Assembly (NCBI GenBank): GCA_964424125.1
Contig: CAYRHS010000035.1
Span: 1-21,752 of the forward strand
Reading direction: 5' to 3'
Length of the DNA: 21,752 bases
Origin: CAYRHS01 sp964424125
GTDB taxonomy: Bacteria > Actinomycetota > Acidimicrobiia > IMCC26256 > JAOSJL01
Made by a program: the position numbers and the translations under genes. The notes under the pieces were generated by a model. The model worked only from the letters and a program-made list of their open reading frames with translations. It was not told the DNA's origin and searched no databases. Positions 19,892 through 21,752 of the stretch are shown here, in pieces (position 1 is the first letter of the stretch; each line of letters opens with the position of its first letter).

Positions 19892-21292
19892 CTACTCGCC
19901 GATCCGGGCGTTGTACTCCTGGATGGCGGCGTCGGCCTCCTGCTGGGCTTGGGCAAGCGCCTCCTCGGGCGTGAGATCGCCGCGCACCATGCCCTCCAGC
20001 GCCTTGGTCACCGCGTTGCGCACGCCCTGGTAGTCGCCGATCACCGAGCCGACGGTCGCGGTCGTCGTCTCGCTGTCGACGAGCTGGTCAACCGCCGCCC
20101 GGTACGCAGGCTGCTCCTCCCAGCGCGCTTGCACCGCGGGATCGTCGATCGCGGAGAGCCGCGTCGGCACGTAGCCGCCGGCGAGGTGCAGCTGGACCTG
20201 CTGGGCGGGCTCGGAGAGGAACTTGATGTACTGCCAGGCCGCGCCCCGCTGAGCGGGCGTCGCAGCCTTCGAGACCCAGAGGGCGCCGTCACCCACCGGC
20301 ACACCGCCGCCCTCCTCGAAGCCGGGCAGGACCCCGGTGGCGAGCTCGACACCCTGGAACTGGCCCGAGCCGAGGACGTCGAGGGCCGGTCCGAGTGCCG
20401 AGGAGCCGTCGATGGTCATCGCGGCCTGGAGGTTGCCGAGCGCGAGCAGGTGATCGATGTTCTCCTGCGGCGCGGGCGTGGGGAGCGCGAGCCCCGACTG
20501 CACCATGTCGTCCCACCAGGTCCAGAGCTCGAGGCCGAACTCCGTGTCCAGGTTGGCTTTGGTCGCGCGCGCGTCGCGACCGTTCCCGTTGTTGACGTAC
20601 TCCTGACCGCCCTTCGCGTACCAGAACTCGTTGATGAAGTCCCGGGTGGGCAACGTCATCCCGTACGGTGCCGCGCCCGAGTCGACGATCTGCTGGGAGT
20701 ACTGGCGCACCTCCTCGAGCGTGGCGGGAGGATCGTTGGGATCGAGGCCCGCGGCCTCGAAGATCGCCTTGTTGTAGAAGAGGACCGGGTTGGAGATGTT
20801 CCACGGCATCGCCCGCAGCACGTCCTGGGTCGTGTAATAGGCGAGTGCCTGAGGCAGGAAGTCGTCGAGCTGGTAGTCGTCGGCCTGGACGCAGGCCTCG
20901 ATCGGGACCGTGCTCTGGCTGTCGACCATGGCCTGGACGGTGGTCTCCTCGAGCACCGCCATGGTCGGCAGGTCGCCGCTCTCGAGCCCTGCCCGCCACT
21001 TCGTGAAGACGTCCTCGTACTCGGGGAACTGCACGAGCTCGACCACCACGTCGCTCTGGGACGCGTTGAACTCGTCGGTGAGGGCGACCAACGCCTCCTC
21101 GTTGGAGTCGGTCTGCTGGTGCCAGAACGTGATCTCTACGGGCTTGTCGGCCGCGGCGAACTGCTCGAGCCCGCACTCGGCGGGATCGACGCCGCCGGCC
21201 TCGCCGTCACCACCCGAGTCGTCGCCTCCACCGCCGCATGCAGCGACCGCGAGCCCCAGAACCAGCCCCAGCGCGATGACTCGACGGATCAT
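19892..21292 (-). CDS. ABC transporter sugar-binding lipoprotein (family 1 extracellular solute-binding protein)
   Basis: Captures a sugar outside the cell and delivers it to an ABC permease. 466 residues. The lipoprotein signal peptide has a basic start, a hydrophobic LGLVLGLAVA core and lipobox Cys19 followed by a Gly/Asp-rich linker. The mature part begins with VEITFWHQQT and has SQSDVVVELVQFPEYEDVFTKW in the first lobe and a PWNISNPVLFYNKAIFEAAGLDPNDPP hinge segment (cited in parts), as in UgpB/MalE-like proteins. The conserved C-terminal region has AAWQYIKFLSEPAQQ and GGYVPTR. Start is ATG 21292 with GGAGGT 7 nt upstream. It follows the permease by 74 nt and points toward GH1. The ligand is not predictable from sequence alone. 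Confidence 0.95.
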   Translation of the reverse strand: MIRRVIALGLVLGLAVAACGGGGDDSGGDGEAGGVDPAECGLEQFAAADKPVEITFWHQQTDSNEEALVALTDEFNASQSDVVVELVQFPEYEDVFTKWRAGLESGDLPTMAVLEETTVQAMVDSQSTVPIEACVQADDYQLDDFLPQALAYYTTQDVLRAMPWNISNPVLFYNKAIFEAAGLDPNDPPATLEEVRQYSQQIVDSGAAPYGMTLPTRDFINEFWYAKGGQEYVNNGNGRDARATKANLDTEFGLELWTWWDDMVQSGLALPTPAPQENIDHLLALGNLQAAMTIDGSSALGPALDVLGSGQFQGVELATGVLPGFEEGGGVPVGDGALWVSKAATPAQRGAAWQYIKFLSEPAQQVQLHLAGGYVPTRLSAIDDPAVQARWEEQPAYRAAVDQLVDSETTTATVGSVIGDYQGVRNAVTKALEGMVRGDLTPEEALAQAQQEADAAIQEYNARIGE

Positions 21293-21307
21293 TGCCCCAC
21301 CTCCGAG

Positions 21308-21349
21308 GTCTCTCCCGTCGGGACTCTACGACGCCGCCACCCGGGAGAC
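21308..21349. repeat. Inverted repeat between permease and binding-protein genes
   Basis: GTCTCTCCCG (21308-21317) pairs with CGGGAGAC (21342-21349) with one bulged T and a 24-nt loop. TCCCGTC (21313-21319) also pairs with GACGGGA (21347-21353), an alternative pairing. It could be an intercistronic mRNA structure that helps set a different level for the binding protein, or an operator. Sequence evidence only. Confidence 0.35.
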
Positions 21350-21366
21350 GGGACGCGTGCGGATGC

Positions 21367-21752
21367 TCATCCCTTGACCGCGCCTGCTGTCAAGCCCCGG
21401 ACGAGCTGCTTGGAGAACACGAGGAGCAGGATCAGCAACGGCAACGCGGCGAGGATCGTGCCCGCGAACGTGATCGGGAACTCCGCCAGGTTCGCGTGCG
21501 ACAGCTGTCGCAACCCGACCTGCACCGTTCGATAGGCGTCGTCGTCCGCGACCAGCAGCGGCCACAGGTACTGGTTCCAGGCGAGCAGGAAGGAGAACAC
21601 CGCGAGCGCGCCGATGGTGGGACGGCTCAGCGGGACCACGACCCGGGCCAGGAAGCGCCAATGGCCGTAGCCGTCGAGGCGCGCGGCCTCCTCGAGGCTC
21701 TTCGGAAGGGTGAGGAACGATTGCCGCAGGAGGAACGCACCGAAACCGGTCG
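21367..21752 (-). CDS. ABC sugar transporter permease, C-terminal part (cut by window edge)
   Basis: Inner-membrane subunit of the carbohydrate ABC importer, MalG/UgpE type. The frame is open to the right edge: 127 codons and a TGA at 21367-21369 are visible, while the family has about 270-300 residues, so the N-terminal half is outside. The cytoplasmic coupling (EAA) loop is visible as LEEAARLDGYGHWRFLARVVVP, here given by its ends EEAARLDG and VVVP. Membrane helices follow around FSFLLAWNQYLWPLL and FAGTILAALPLLILLLVF, and the protein ends in a short GLTAGAVKG tail. It is upstream of the sugar-binding lipoprotein in the same direction, the usual permease-permease-binding protein neighbourhood; a second permease is expected beyond the edge. 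No ATPase gene is visible. Confidence 0.93.
   Translation of the reverse strand, partial: TGFGAFLLRQSFLTLPKSLEEAARLDGYGHWRFLARVVVPLSRPTIGALAVFSFLLAWNQYLWPLLVADDDAYRTVQVGLRQLSHANLAEFPITFAGTILAALPLLILLLVFSKQLVRGLTAGAVKG

Noticed and set aside
21326..21370. 14-residue minus-strand ORF overlapping the permease stop as ATGA
   Set aside because: No ribosome site beyond the overlap, no hydrophobic or other feature; likely chance.
19949..21535. 528-codon plus-strand frame opposite the sugar-binding protein
   Set aside because: Antisense shadow; the minus strand has a signal peptide, ribosome site and conserved solute-binding motifs.

Overview
The window comes from a high-GC bacterium, most likely an actinomycete (Actinomycetota). 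Support for this is the GC-rich codon use with many GTG and some TTG starts, two deazaflavin/F420-type oxidoreductases, an actinobacterial-style tig-clpP-clpX block, and start codons sitting only 6-10 nt after TAnnnT -10 elements (leaderless or nearly leaderless transcripts). I would guess a lineage such as Acidimicrobiia, but the sequence alone does not prove it. The assembly has two 10-N gaps (3123-3132 and 6477-6486), both inside genes.

Layout. (1) 1-4782, minus strand: the protein quality-control block tig > clpP > clpX, followed by the 5' part of valS, which runs off the left edge. (2) 4884-7027, plus: a class-III PLP aminotransferase-fold enzyme coupled by a 4-nt overlap to an uncharacterised kinase-like protein. 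(3) 7069-9177: housekeeping islands made of tRNA-Pro(TGG) and tRNA-Gly(TCC), an HSL-type esterase (minus), inorganic pyrophosphatase (plus), tRNA-Arg(TCT) and tRNA-His(GTG). (4) 9173-10822, minus: an SDR-type epimerase (TIGR01777-like) followed by a nucleoside hydrolase. (5) 10934-15329, plus: a potassium-uptake operon with one TrkA and two tandem TrkH-type channel subunits. The last runs into tRNA-Lys(CTT), which is followed 1 nt later by a PPOX/F420-type oxidoreductase. (6) 15781-17259: a deazaflavin-dependent nitroreductase-family protein (minus) and a DUF4349-type lipoprotein (plus) whose start region looks frameshifted. (7) 17281-21752: a glycoside-use locus with a GH4 glycosidase (minus) divergent from a GH1 beta-glycosidase (plus), then an ABC sugar-binding lipoprotein and the C-terminal part of its permease (both minus).

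How they work together. Trigger factor, ClpP and ClpX fold or destroy proteins. TrkA with TrkH1/TrkH2 would make a regulated K+ uptake system. The ABC binding protein and permease would import an oligosaccharide or glycoside that the GH1 and GH4 enzymes split inside the cell. The aminotransferase plus kinase-like pair is the least explained unit. No CRISPR array, insertion sequence, phage gene or defence system was seen. No stretch longer than about 135 nt lacks a gene.

The most interesting features are the packing of genes against tRNAs (stop codons inside tRNAs on both strands, and a start codon one nucleotide after a tRNA), the tandem TrkH pair, the kinase-like/PLP pair, and the shared divergent promoter of the two glycosidases.
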